From assembly GCF_030253575.1 (NCBI RefSeq), contig NC_080561.1, positions 2,484,001-2,548,000 of the forward strand: a stretch of DNA of 64,000 nt, given 5' to 3'. Positions 1 through 12,200 of this stretch are shown piece by piece. Every line of letters begins with the position of its first letter. The stretch's first letter is position 1. The translations under genes and the position numbers were made by a program. The notes below the pieces were generated by a model that had not been told where the DNA came from, did no database searches, and saw only the letters and a list, made by a program, of their open reading frames with translations. The DNA is from Rhododendron vialii (taxonomy: Eukaryota; Streptophyta; Magnoliopsida; Ericales; Ericaceae).

Positions 1-739
1 TGGAGTATTTATAACCTATCCAATTACTGCAATATCCTTGTTAAGGTTTCGGGAGCGCGGGCCCCAGCCCCCACCTTGTGGCACTGTTCCCGAGCCCCAG
101 CCATGGGCCATTGTCCCTTGAACAATAAGCCAAGCGCAACCGAAATTGAATCAGGCCTCACAAGTCCATAAGGGTATATGAAGTTAGTAGCTTTAAAGTG
201 TTGAGTATGTGATTGTTTAGGGTTCTGAAAGTCTATAGTTTTAGTTCCGAATGTCTGGTCAAGACGATTGTAGGTGTTTGCCTTCATTCAATTCTTGTGA
301 AGAAGATCGATTTCAAAAACTGGAGTTTTTGTGCTTTTGTTGTAGAATTTCTAGCGATGATTCTACGGAATTAATCTGGGCCTGCGCTGATATTTATGGA
401 AACTGAGGTGTTAAAGATTTCCAAGTTTTCAATTGTGGCAACTTTTGTTGATAGGTACTTGGTTGCCGGTCTAGGTGTCACCATCCTTCCTGAAACCAAT
501 TGACGTTAGGAAAAGTTTTATTGAAATCTTTTATAGCATTTGACATCGCATCTGCCTTTTAAGATGGTTGCAATGAGCAGCATGGTGTTTCAAATGGAGA
601 CATCAAGAAAAATTTGTACTTCAGTGTTCCAAGATGTATTATTGATTCTTTTCTTCTCATGTGTGAACCATCATCACTCATCAGTAAACTGCTTGTTTCC
701 ATCATTGCAACTAAGTGAACATTTCCTTGTACCACATCA

Positions 740-787
<48 letters not shown>

Positions 788-1214
788 CTGCACTGAATAT
801 TGCAATATCATTTATTTGTTTTCACAAAGGAAAACGAAGGAACAACTTCCCTGAGAATTGTTCATCAAGAAGCTGAACACTTTATAACCTAAAACTTCTG
901 CTAACTATTAAGGCATAGAACTTAGTTCTATTTTGCCCCTTCCCTCTTTGTATACTGTATGAGGCGCGATTGAACAATAGCATCTTGTTTCGATTCACAT
1001 GAAGCTTATTGGCAATCACACCTTCAGACTCTATTGGCCAAACTTCATATAATATGACTGTACAGTTGAACTTAGACTCCAACGCAACCACATTAGTGGC
1101 CTTGGAAACCAGAAATGAGTAATTTTCGCAACCGAAAGAAACACACAAAATTTTGCAACACAGACGAATCATCCTGGACTTTATGAACTATAACATATTT
1201 GACACTGAAAGATT
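1..1214. other. 3' flank of the beta-galactosidase gene
   Basis: No gene is recognisable here. The stretch holds the 3' untranslated side of the minus-strand beta-galactosidase gene and a (GA)n microsatellite at about 744-786. The short open frames have no recognisable domain and look random. Confidence 0.5.
744..786. repeat. (GA)n microsatellite
   Basis: Uninterrupted GA dinucleotide run of about 21 units, about 0.4 kb downstream of the stop codon of the minus-strand beta-galactosidase gene. Confidence 0.95.
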
Positions 1215-4200
1215 TCAGTCGCAGATTGCTTCAACTGATAGCTTCTTTGAGGTATCCGGACATGGATCTCCTCCAAAAACTTCGGGGGCTACGCTAACCG
1301 AACAAGATTGCTGCCCAATGCAATTCTGCAGAATATGCTTGTGATAATTAGAGTAGGAAATTGACAAGTAAAATATGAAAATCAAAAGCGACAGCTGAGG
1401 GAACTTATGTTTGTTTGGTATCGGTTTCACTCTCTTTGGCAGCCTTAGAAAAGTTTGATAACGTTTATTTTCATTGTGACAAAAATTCATAAGGTTTCCT
1501 GAAAACGACAGGTTATCTGAAGAGTGGGTATTTCCATAAAAATTCACTTGAAAATACTAGGCCGACCAAGTTTTCCATGTCGTCCCTAAAATTGCAATCG
1601 AAAACAGAAAACAAAAACCGTAGGAAACTTGCTAGCTATATGAGTTTCTAGGATATACCTTTTTAAGTGCATCATACGATTTGTGAGCGTGACAGCTTCC
1701 CCCGCAAAAGCTTCCACAAGTTCCTTGTGGTAATCCATAGCTAGCAAACTTAATTTGAGAGATTTTCTGCCCCTGTGCACATGACAATTGGGCTTTTGGA
1801 TGCAGTTTATCAACTTTTCCAGAGGCTAGCAAATGCCAGTTCTTGGTTGTTGGCTGACCTTCATAAATATCAGCACAAACGCTTCCACTTGTTCTTCTAA
1901 CCAATGAAATCCCAGTCGGATCACCGCCCCATTCTTCAAGCACAACTAAGAAATTCCCACTCGGTTTCAGCCACGAGCGTGGAACATGGTACCTGCAATG
2001 AACAAAAACCACCATCATTGGCGTTTACAACCACAATATATCATTGCCACGTCATCCTTAATGGATTTTCGTATAAAAGTTCTATTTTTTGATCATGTTC
2101 CTTATAATCTAGAACTTTCCTTACCATCTCTGGGATGATTCTCCACAATTACTTAGGCATTTCTTCTCGTTATAAGTTCCAGCATAGCTACAGCTGCCAC
2201 AGTTACCACGCGCTATGTATCCAGGCCAATGGCGTCCAATGCTTTCACCGTTTATCCACACTTGACCTTTCCCCATGCTGCTCATATCCAAAGCTAATGG
2301 ATCGTTTCCTCCCGGTGCATTGAATGTAGTCTGTAACGATTGTGAGATGGATTAAACACAGTTATATGAATTCCCTTGCATACCAACCGAAATTGTAGAA
2401 GGCCGCCAAGGTTTATTACCTTGTACCATGTGAGGGGTTGCTTTTGAGCCAATAATGATCCCTCTGCCCATTCAACAGAGGAACTTCCACTCAATGTATA
2501 TAGACTTAAACCTTCACCTTTAAGACCAACCTGCATATATTTCGAAAATATAAGCTGATTATTACCGGTTTTACCAGTATAACTTTAGACTACCTCAAAA
2601 TAATCGAAAAAGCTCCATTTTATTGACTGCTTATTTATGAAATACATGTGCTTATTTCTCCATATTAGGCTTTGACCTTTATGATATCTCACTATTGTTG
2701 GCTTTGCCAATCTACCTTGAGGTTGGGTTAATGTTAGATTTGTAGAGGATTCGTGGAGGGAAAGCAAAACCTGGGGGTTCTATTCATCATACGAGAAAAG
2801 AAAATGAAGTAGAATCCTTTTTCTTCTTTTCCCGTCACAAATCCTTCCACAAATCCAAGATCCAGAAACACATAAGAGGTTTTTTAAGTTCCGTAATTGC
2901 TTGCTACTTTACCTTGAATGCATGCAGTCTAGCAAAAGAAAACGGGAGCAGAAAAATATCATGAAAACAAACCTTGTAGGACCACTTTTGATTTGTCAAG
3001 TCTCTCGTCCCCTCATTCAGACCCTTCAATGTAACCGAACCAAGAACCCCAGTATTCCATGTCCAATAATGCACACCACCAGTCTGAAAGGAAACGGTAT
3101 GATAATTAGTCCTATAGTATATGATTAACATCCAAAGAACGCAAACTTTTGTTAGAACGCGAGAACTAACCGGAAGACCAACAGCAACGCTTACTAGAGA
3201 AATCTTGTTAATTCCAGCTCCCAACTTCACATTGTTGCTAGATGTCAGTTTTTGGTTCTCTAGTGCCCCGTAAGAGGATCCTAAATTGGGATGAAAAAGT
3301 AAAGCTTATTCTATGGAAGTCCTTTTTTCCATTATCTGAGGAATGTGCTAAACAAGTCCAGCTACCTGATAATTGCCCATTGATGAAAACGTGCAAAGCA
3401 TGACCAGCTGACATTACCGTGAGAACAGGGCCCTGTCCATTCTTCAAAAATCCCTCATTGGGTTGTATATTCACGCTGGAACGAGAGAAGTTACACAGGA
3501 AAAGAAAATAAGTTCCGAGTTTCCAAATAGGCTACGATGAATACTTTTAAAAGGGTGCAACCAAAGTATGGCTCAATAAGGAAAGAGGATAATGAAGTGT
3601 ATGAGAAAACAATACTCACTCGGTTAGGTACCACAAATAGTCCGAAGCATCTCTTGTGACCTTTATTTGCTCAAGCAGCCCATTTGCTGCATATTTGTCT
3701 GAATCATCCGCCGAGACAGCTTCTTCACTGTATGACTGCCAAGAGAAAGCTCCACTACTCGCAGGTGTCATCTTCATCTGTGAAATTTGAGAGCTAACCT
3801 GCAAAAGAAACACAAAACTAATCTCAAACCCTATTTTAGGAAACTTTAAAAGGAGATAACAAAACTCTAGAATTTGTAAGCCCAGTTATGTCGGGGAGAG
3901 GTAGATTGGATACAGCATAACCTTCTGCGGTTCTGCCTTCAAAAAATAAGTTTCTTCCTGATTTAAAAATCCAAAATTATGATTTTGTTTCATTATAGTG
4001 GATGGAAGAGTCTTTTTCCCTACCCTCGCAGTGTTGAAAACTGCATTCTTGCAGTCGGGGAGAATGCTGACCGACCAAGGAGGCAGATCATATTGCATAT
4101 TCTGAAAGGTGATTTTCGCAGCAAAATTGGTGTCATAGTTTGCAAGGAATGCAGCACAAGCAGACTTTGACTGAAACACATGAACCTAGAAATAACAAAC

Positions 4201-7200
4201 AATTAGAGATATTGCTAGGTATGTCAAAAGAGTGATGAGTAGGTTTCTTTTAACGGGCATAGATACATTAAATGATCGAATCTACCTCCAGATTTTTTCC
4301 AGGCCACGTCACTGTGGGATACGCAGAAACTAAAGCTGGTTCACTTAGCTTGATTGCTTTATGCAAATCTCTCAAATGTCCCCACTTTGGTTCCCTTAGT
4401 AATCCTTCAATATCATCAATTTTTCGCCATAGAAAACGTCAAGACCATCAGAGTTCGCACCAGAAATAACACAACAAATATAAAAGAAAGATTTAGATAA
4501 TCATGCTGGTGATATCACATTCAACATTGAACAGAAAAATCTTAAAATATTTGCTTAATAAAAGTCTTCGTTACTTGAATAAAGCTGGTGATTCAAAGCA
4601 AAAAACTCAGCACTAGCCAAGGAGTGTTGCATTCAATATGGATACCATATTCGTCAATAGGAGCATCAAAATCATAGCTAGTCGCAATGAAGAGACCAGC
4701 TGCTGTCCGGCCAAAATTCGTTCCTCCATGGTACTGGTGCAAAAATAGAAAAATTGAGAACCCGAAGATTATCCTCAACTCTTGAAAAGATCTTGATACA
4801 TTGGATGAATTATTTGTCTAAAGAAATACGATCAGGAATTTCCTTACCATATAGTAATTAATGAATGAACCGTTATTTTGTATAAACCTTGCCACTGAAA
4901 ATGCCAAGTCTTCAGCAGGTCTATATGAAATTGGACCACCAAATTTTGTATACCTGAGGGTCAAACAAAGATGAGAAAAATATAATTAAGAAAAATAATA
5001 TATATATATATATATACACACACATCATAACATTGTTGTTATATCTGGAAATGGAAGAAGGAAAAAAGATGAAAAATGGAAAACTGGTCATATTGGCAAC
5101 ATTATTGTGACTTACCAGCCAGTCCAAGCTTCGGTCCACATTTTTGGTTTATAGTCCTTGTTTGGTTTGAAGCCTTCACAGTAAAAACTATTGCAAGTAT
5201 CTATCTGCATAATGACCAATAATAGGGATTATTTGAGAGATCTATTATCCCCTTCAGTACTAAATTGACAATATAACAACCAGGTGGACGAAGGAATTTC
5301 GTAAAGAGGGGGCTCATCCCGCTCAATGCAAAAACATTTTAGAGTTTTTTGAGGGACTATAGTAAAACAAGTCTAAATTTTGAAGGGGCTAAACTGAAGT
5401 CGGCAAGATTTTAAAGGGGATAATATTGTCGATTGGGCCACTAAAATTAGTCAAAGTGAACGTAAGCTGACCGGAGACCTGAGTAATACTGTAATAATGC
5501 ACGGGAAAAAATAACGTAGTAATTTATACAAAAGTTTGGAGCTGTCGTGGCCCCCGCTCGCACCCCCTTTTGTCAGCCACTATTAGGCCTGTCAATAGAC
5601 CGGATCCGACAGATCCGGATCCGATAAGACTCAATCCGATCCGGATCCGATAAGACTCAAATCCGATAGTGGTAATCCGGATCCGAATCCGAAAAATCCC
5701 GATCCGATCCGAAAATCTGAATCCGATCCGAAAACTTTTTTTACTTCAAAAATTTTAGCAAAAAAATATATATTTTTCAAAAAAAAACAAATTTTTTTTT
5801 CAAAAAAAAATATTTTCCGAAAAAAATTAAAAAAAATAAAAAATAAAAATAAAAATACAACTTCCTAAACTTTTTTTTTTTCAAAAAAAAAAATTACTAT
5901 TTTTTAAAAAATTTTAAAAAATAAAGTTCGGATTCGGATTGATAACGGATTTAATCCGATCCGATCCGCATCCGTATTGAATTACCGGATTCGGATTATC
6001 GGATCGACGTTATCGGATCCGGATCGGATCGGATTTTTCGGATCGGATCCGGATTGGATCTGGTCCATTGACAGGCCTAGCCACTATTATTAAGGTTTAA
6101 TAGTAGTAGGTCACTAGTCACACCATTCCAATCAATTCTTCATTTGTTCTCCACAATTTTTTCCTCCACAATTTCTCTCCCCGAATATTCACACCCACCA
6201 CGATATGGTGTTTGTTCCTGCATCCTGCATTTTGATACTGGGCATGTTTTCTTTGGTAATGCATGTTGTTCCAAGCCAGATTGCACGCACTTCAGACTAA
6301 TTCCTACAGCTCCTCTCATGCCATTTCACACTGCCTCCGCTATTCGTGCGAACCAAAAAGGCAACTCTCTGTCCCTATTTTTTATTCATTAGTATTTTAG
6401 AACAAACTTTTTCTTACATATAGATATATCTTATAGACTCGATCATGGTCACAATAACTGAATTTAGCATAACCCTACGAGAAGGAAACCATTTTATTCA
6501 ATACCACTACACAATGTTCCAATAAGTTAACCAAAGGAGGCTGGGCACAAATATATGCAAGAAAACAAAATTACTGAAGAGGAAAATGACCCCACCAACA
6601 AAAGTAAACTGAAAAACGGTAAAGAATAGGAAGAGTACCCTGCACTACAGGGTCCCTGGTCAACTTACTATCGGATCGGGAGCATCCTCTTGTTTGCACA
6701 TAGTCCACGGGACACCGGTGCCTAGTCCCACAGCCATATCCGTCGTCCATTTCATATAAGCCTTGCCCGGAGCACCGATTCCCCATTCCACCGGTCCATA
6801 TTCGTTCTCTATCTGTCGTTTGGAATTGATTGAAAAAACAAAAAAAACAAAGATGTTACGATATATTGGTTGAGGGGCGAATTTTCGAAAAGAGAATCAG
6901 GATCAGTAAAAGTATGCATCTCTAGAAGGGAGTAAAGACCGGGATGAAGTAATTTTCTAACCTGTGACATGATAATTGGACCTCCCTGATTTTCAAACAA
7001 CTTTTCGAACTTCATCATGTTGACGATTTTTGTCGTGAATTTTTGCATCGCCGCCTTTTAACAAAGTCGAATGGGAATCAAGATTCAGTAAATTGGTGAA
7101 TGATGAAACAAAGGACAAATATGAAACACATTGGTTTATAAATATGTGACGGTCAATATCAGATGACAAACCTTAAAAGGTTCATTGTCTGTTCTAAATT

Positions 7201-8746
7201 GAATTCCAGGAACATACTTCAGCCAAACAGGAAATCCCCTGTTTTAAAACAGAGCAGAAACAGAGAGTCAGAGACCTACTCAATTTAACATAAAATCTGT
7301 TGCATAGACAAAGACAATTTTGCGTAAGGATCCGGCTTCTCTTCAGTACATTTGCAGAGAAGCCTCTGCAGTCTTATCTCGACCGTTCATTTCAACCATT
7401 AATGGTCCGGTCAGAGAGTGGTTTCGTGAAGTAACTTTCAACGAATTATCTAACCATTAAAAATATTTTTGGATGGATAAGATAACACAGTGCTCTCAGC
7501 GGTCCAAACGGAGACTAGAAAATTCTTTGCGAAAATCCCACTCAAAATTAACATTTATATTTGAATGATGTTTACAGTTTACAATACACGTTTTTTGAAT
7601 AACTCTCGTGTCCAGTGCTTACATGTATCTCAATTAATTTCTTAAAAAACCATATTTCTTTGTCTGCTAGCGGGGCCATTTAAAGCCCGAATAAATTGAT
7701 TCCACCTAGGCTATATATAAAATCTCTCATATTGATGGATTGATTACCCAAAGTTCCATTCAGCACAAACGTAGGGGCCAATCCGGAGATGAACATAAAG
7801 GCCTGCTTGTTGCACTATTTTGATGAACCGCACCAGATCAAACCTCCCCTCAAAATAATACTGGAAATCAATACAGAACAAAATATTGTTAAACTTCTCA
7901 AATCCCAATTCAGCAATTCTAATTTCCAATAAAAAACAATAAGTATACGTACACTCCTCCCGAGCACATCTTTCTCACATGTGTGGGGTCGACTCCACAA
8001 TTAAATGTGTCGGGCTGGACCAACAAGTACGTAAGAGAGGTGTGGCCAGTAGAAGTGTACGTAGCATTGTTAGAAAAATGGTTTGTTTTTTCCGGTACTT
8101 GTCCAGGAGAAGGCTCATGCCCATTCCAGAAGACATAGGTTTGAATAACATCCAGTCCTCCATCTTTTGCCTTCTGTATAAGATCAGGCCACATCTGCAA
8201 CAAACCCAATCAACAACCCAAAAAAAAAAAACTCAAAAATCGGAAAAATAAATCAAAAAAACAAAACCCCAATGCATTTCCAAAAAGAAAATATTGCTTT
8301 GATCCAAACCACCCATCTCTCTCCCTCTCAACACGGTATCCAATAAGCTTTCTCTCCTGTGATTACTCTCATTTCTTTATCTATCTCTCCCGTTATTATC
8401 CAAAAAAAACCTCTCTCAAAAGCTCTACCAAAAGATACCCATTTGAAACAAGTGCATGAAGACTCTGCAGAATCAAATAAACAGGGCAATTGTACACATA
8501 TAACAGAGAGAGAGAGAGAGAGAGAGAGAGATACACATATCTTTTGGAGAATGGGGTTACCTCAGGGGTGCTTCTGGGGTAGTGAATGGAGCCAGAAATG
8601 AGGATCCTTCTTTGGCCATTGATGAGGATGGATTTGCCGTCGTACGTCACATAGGCTGTGACAGAAGAAGAACAAACCCACAAGAACAAGGCTGCTGACA
8701 GTAGCAGTAACCTTTCGATTCTCAGCATTTCCCACATCGAACCCAT
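1215..8746 (-). CDS. Beta-galactosidase, GH35, with C-terminal SUEL lectin domain
   Basis: Secreted enzyme releasing terminal beta-galactose from cell-wall polysaccharides. Nineteen exons keep phase with GT-AG junctions: 8746-8561, 8194-8099, 7860-7748, 7238-7172, 7054-6962, 6812-6669, 5204-5116, 4953-4848, 4733-4646, 4404-4286, 4185-4024, 3798-3620, 3475-3366, 3280-3171, 3083-2973, 2530-2420, 2330-2125, 1992-1659, 1325-1215. They sum to 2535 bp (844 aa), normal for the plant BGAL family. The start is the ATG at 8746; residues 1-31 form a signal peptide ending near SSVTA. The GH35 signature [14 protein letters not shown] is at about 178-191, with acid/base Glu189; the nucleophile is probably Glu258 in WTEAWTGW. 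The beta-sandwich region follows, then the Cys-rich galactose-binding (SUEL) lectin domain at about 757-844. No frameshift or premature stop was seen. It looks closest to the AtBGAL1-type clade; the exact orthologue is not resolved. Intron 6 carries a hAT-type MITE. Confidence 0.96.
4998..5023. repeat. (TA)n/(CA)n microsatellite in intron 7
   Basis: Short TA run followed by CA repeats, inside the intron between exons 7 and 8 of the beta-galactosidase gene. Confidence 0.8.
5584..6079. mobile_element. hAT-type MITE in BGAL intron 6
   Basis: Non-autonomous element of 496 bp. The left end reads TAGGCCTGTCAATAGACC and the right end, reverse-complemented, reads TAGGCCTGTCAATGGACC. It is flanked by a perfect 8-bp direct repeat GCCACTAT at 5576-5583 and 6080-6087, the target duplication length of hAT transposons. 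Next to both ends are arrays of the GGATCCGATC type, which look like subterminal transposase-binding repeats; the middle is A/T homopolymer-rich. It has no coding capacity. It lies in the roughly 1.46-kb intron 6 of the beta-galactosidase gene and explains much of that intron's length. Confidence 0.9.
8504..8530. repeat. (GA)n microsatellite in BGAL intron 1
   Basis: GA run about 30 bp inside intron 1, beyond the exon 1 donor at 8560. On the coding strand it reads (CT)n. Confidence 0.9.
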
Positions 8747-8892
8747 CAAACCTTTCCGCTCAGGTTTCTCAAATAAGCCCTCTTTCTGTGTTTCTCCGAA
8801 GCTTCACTTTATTATTTTAAGCGAAAAGGAACAGAGGAAACATACGGGATAGGGAATGAATGATTGTTCTTTTCTGACCCTTCTTTCGAGTG

Positions 8893-9114
8893 ATTTTTCA
8901 GAGCCGAGCGCATATTACCTACGTGGTGTCCGGTCAGCACGTTCGAGCCGTCTGATACATTTTTGGACGGTTCAGATTAAAATTTTCTCTTTCCTCTCAC
9001 CCCAACACTTTCTCTATCCCTTTTCTCTCTCCAAATCTGAGCCGTTCAAACATGCAATGGACGGTTCGGGGCGCGAGCGGACACCATGTTGTACCCGCTC
9101 GGCACTGAAAAATT
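8893..9114. mobile_element. MITE upstream of BGAL
   Basis: Inverted-repeat element of about 220 bp. The left end ATTTTTCAGAGCCGAGCG pairs with the right end, whose reverse complement begins ATTTTTCAGTGCCGAGCG; both then run to a GTGGTGTCCG-like block. The middle contains GGACGGTTCAGAT-like motifs. No clear target duplication is visible. It ends about 150 bp upstream of the beta-galactosidase ATG, so it is promoter-proximal. A second family member lies near 41.07-41.27 kb. Confidence 0.75.
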
Positions 9115-9147
9115 TTCCCTTGATTTGACAAATATTTAAAAGTGTAG

Positions 9148-9260
9148 AGAGAGAATTGGATTGGTTGAGACTTGGCTTTGGTTTGATGGGGAGGGGAATG
9201 CAGAGAGAATTTGATTGGTTGAGGCTTGGCTTTGGTTTGACGAGGAGGGGAATGCAATTT
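9148..9260. repeat. Tandem duplication, about 55 bp x 2
   Basis: Two adjacent copies, each containing GATTGGTTGAG, CTTGGCTTTGGTTTGA and GAGGGGAATGCA, with a few substitutions. No coding content. Confidence 0.85.
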
Positions 9261-9299
9261 TTCTATGATACCCCATGAGGTATTGGGGCATAACGTCTT

Positions 9300-12200
9300 C
9301 ATTTAATATGAGCCTTTAGATCAAGTTTTGGGTGAATCTCAGTCTTTGGATCAAAATTACTCTCAAAAAACAAGGTGGTTTTGCCTTTCTTTTCAGAAAA
9401 AAAAAACGTCATTATACTTACCATGAACACTAGCTTTACTTCAACGTTTTTGCCCTTTCTCTCTCTAACCGGTTCTCCAGGTAGCCAGTTTGGCGGAAAA
9501 ATATTTTTTTTGGGCGGGAAAATTAACCTTTTTACAAAAATTTTTTTAATTATTAAAAATTTATAAATTGACACCACTTTTTGTCCATTCCCCTTACTTT
9601 TTGACATTTTTTTAATCATTTGTGTAATATACTATCAAATATTTGGTGAAAATATAAATATAATTTAATAATATTTAATTTGTAAACCAATCTTTTTATA
9701 ACAATTTTTTGAAACTAATTATTTAAGCCAAAAAATTGCCTTTATTTTATAATCATTTTTTTAAATATATTTCATTAAATTATTTATAATTACTTATTTA
9801 ACAAATATTATTGTGAAAATAATTATTCATTTATTGTTTTGAATAACTTATCATTAATGTTGTTAATATATTTCATTTAATTTTTACTTTGTGTATATAT
9901 GTTTCTTATAACAAATTTTTAAAAATTAAAATATAAACCATATAATTGTAATAATCTCGGAATTATATTTAAATAATTTATTTAAAATAATTTCTGTAAT
10001 CGATTGATGTGATATTATAACGATTAGTAGTTATAATATGACATTAGACTATTCAATTAGTGGTAGGGTAACAATTATTCGCTATAATCGGGCTATAGTA
10101 GTCAGAATCATTTAACTAAGAGCTTAATTAATTGATCATATTCAATGAGTGATGATTGGCTATAGTAGTTGAGTCATTCGCCAATTGTACTGATGCTATA
10201 ATGATGATTGAGCATTAATAATTGGCTAAAATGAATTGGTTAATGTAGGTTGATAGTGATCAAAGTCATTAGTAGATGTAGTAGTGAACTATAGTGTTGA
10301 TTGCGATCAATGAATGACTGATACAATTAGCTAATGCAAGAGTAACCACTAACTATTGATCTCTAATGTCGCATTCAATAAATCATTTAGTTTCATTAAT
10401 CATTAGGTATGATGCTTTAATTACAAGGTAATACAAATTAAGTAGAACTAAGTGACATCAAATTTTGTTGTGGTAGTTAGCTTATTAACTACCCTTATTA
10501 TGGTGCATTAGTTATGTTAGAAAAATGTGTACCTACCCGTCATTAATGTCATACTTACTTCAAAATAAGGCTATGCATACCACACTACCTGATCATTGTT
10601 ACCACCATAATATTCGACTATTACTTCATGATGTGTACATACCACGGTTTATACTAGTACTTACCTTTTGAAAATAATACACTTGCCACAAAAGATCAAT
10701 GCTTACGTTTTTGGTTTGTATAAATAACAATTACCATAATGTATATCAATCGATTACCACGATATATGAAATTACTTACCAGAAACTATGGTCGTATTTG
10801 ACCATAATCTGAATTTATCTCAATGATTACCTTTTTTGTTTGTTTAGATCACGTTAACCATAATGTATTGCATTTTACACTGCTATATTAGAAAACACTT
10901 GTCACTGATTGTGGTCGTAGTTGACCAGATTTGGAGAGATGGATGACAACGTTCATTCGAAAGGAAAGAATGTAATAATAGACATTAGTGATGATGATGG
11001 AAATGACGATAATCGGTTTGTTCTAAGAAACGACGTTTTGACCACATCTTAGATTCAATAAACTCATTATAGTTAATAAAATTGGTTTGTTCAATTCAAC
11101 AAAAAAAAAAACTAATTAGTCTGATAACTCAACATCTTGAATTGAATAACGAGTTCACTAAACTTGAAAATGATAGCCAGCATTAGTTATGTTCCCACAT
11201 CCCATAACCAATTCCACATCCTGTATGAAAGTCATTAATCACCTTGCCTCACGTTCCATACATCAAAGAGCTTGATTATTGTTAATACCATACTTACCAT
11301 AGAATAAGGCTACGCATACCACAAAACTTTATCATTATTACCACCATAACATTCAACCATTACTTCTTCATGCAAACATACCATGACTTTTGCTGGTACT
11401 TACTTTTATAAAAGGAAATATTGACTACATGTTTAGACCTTTTTGCCAATTCTTCTTAGGTGCAACAAGTCTAGAGTCTTGCTTACTTGTCACACATGGT
11501 GTCATTAATGGTAAGTATGTTCATTGACATGGAAGTTTATAACGTGCACATCAAAATAATGGGTATCACTCTAAGTTAGTAACTCTAAACGCATAAACAA
11601 GGTCAACCAAGACAGAAAATTCATCAACATTGATCAGACAAAGAGGAGCCACCAAGGCATGACATCCATTAACAATGATAAAAAAAATTTAAAAAAATAA
11701 AAAAAAAACATGACATCCATTAACAATGATAAAAAAAATAAAAAAAAAAGGCCACCAAGGCATATCAAATTTAATGATCTACATGATCCAAATAAACAAA
11801 AAAGGGACTGCAATTTACACTTAACAAAAATACAAGCATCTTTTGTGTACTTGTCATTGTTTATCTCCATGAACTATACAACAAAAATAACAACAATGGC
11901 ATTGATTTTTCCTTCCAGTGTCGAGAACTTTCTGTTGAACTCTCCCATATTTAGATGAATGCATACCTACGCGTCACTAATGCGATACTTACCTCAAAAT
12001 CTTGTTACACTTACCATCATAACAATCAACTACTTTTTCTTGATGCAAATTTACCACAAATTTGCTAGTACTTGCCTTTTTAAAAGGAAATACTTACTAT
12101 ATATTAAGGCATTTTTGCCAACTTATTAGGTGTAGAGTCTTGCTTACCAACCATTAACTGATATCCTAATTAGTTGTCGAGAACTTTCTGTCGAACGAGC

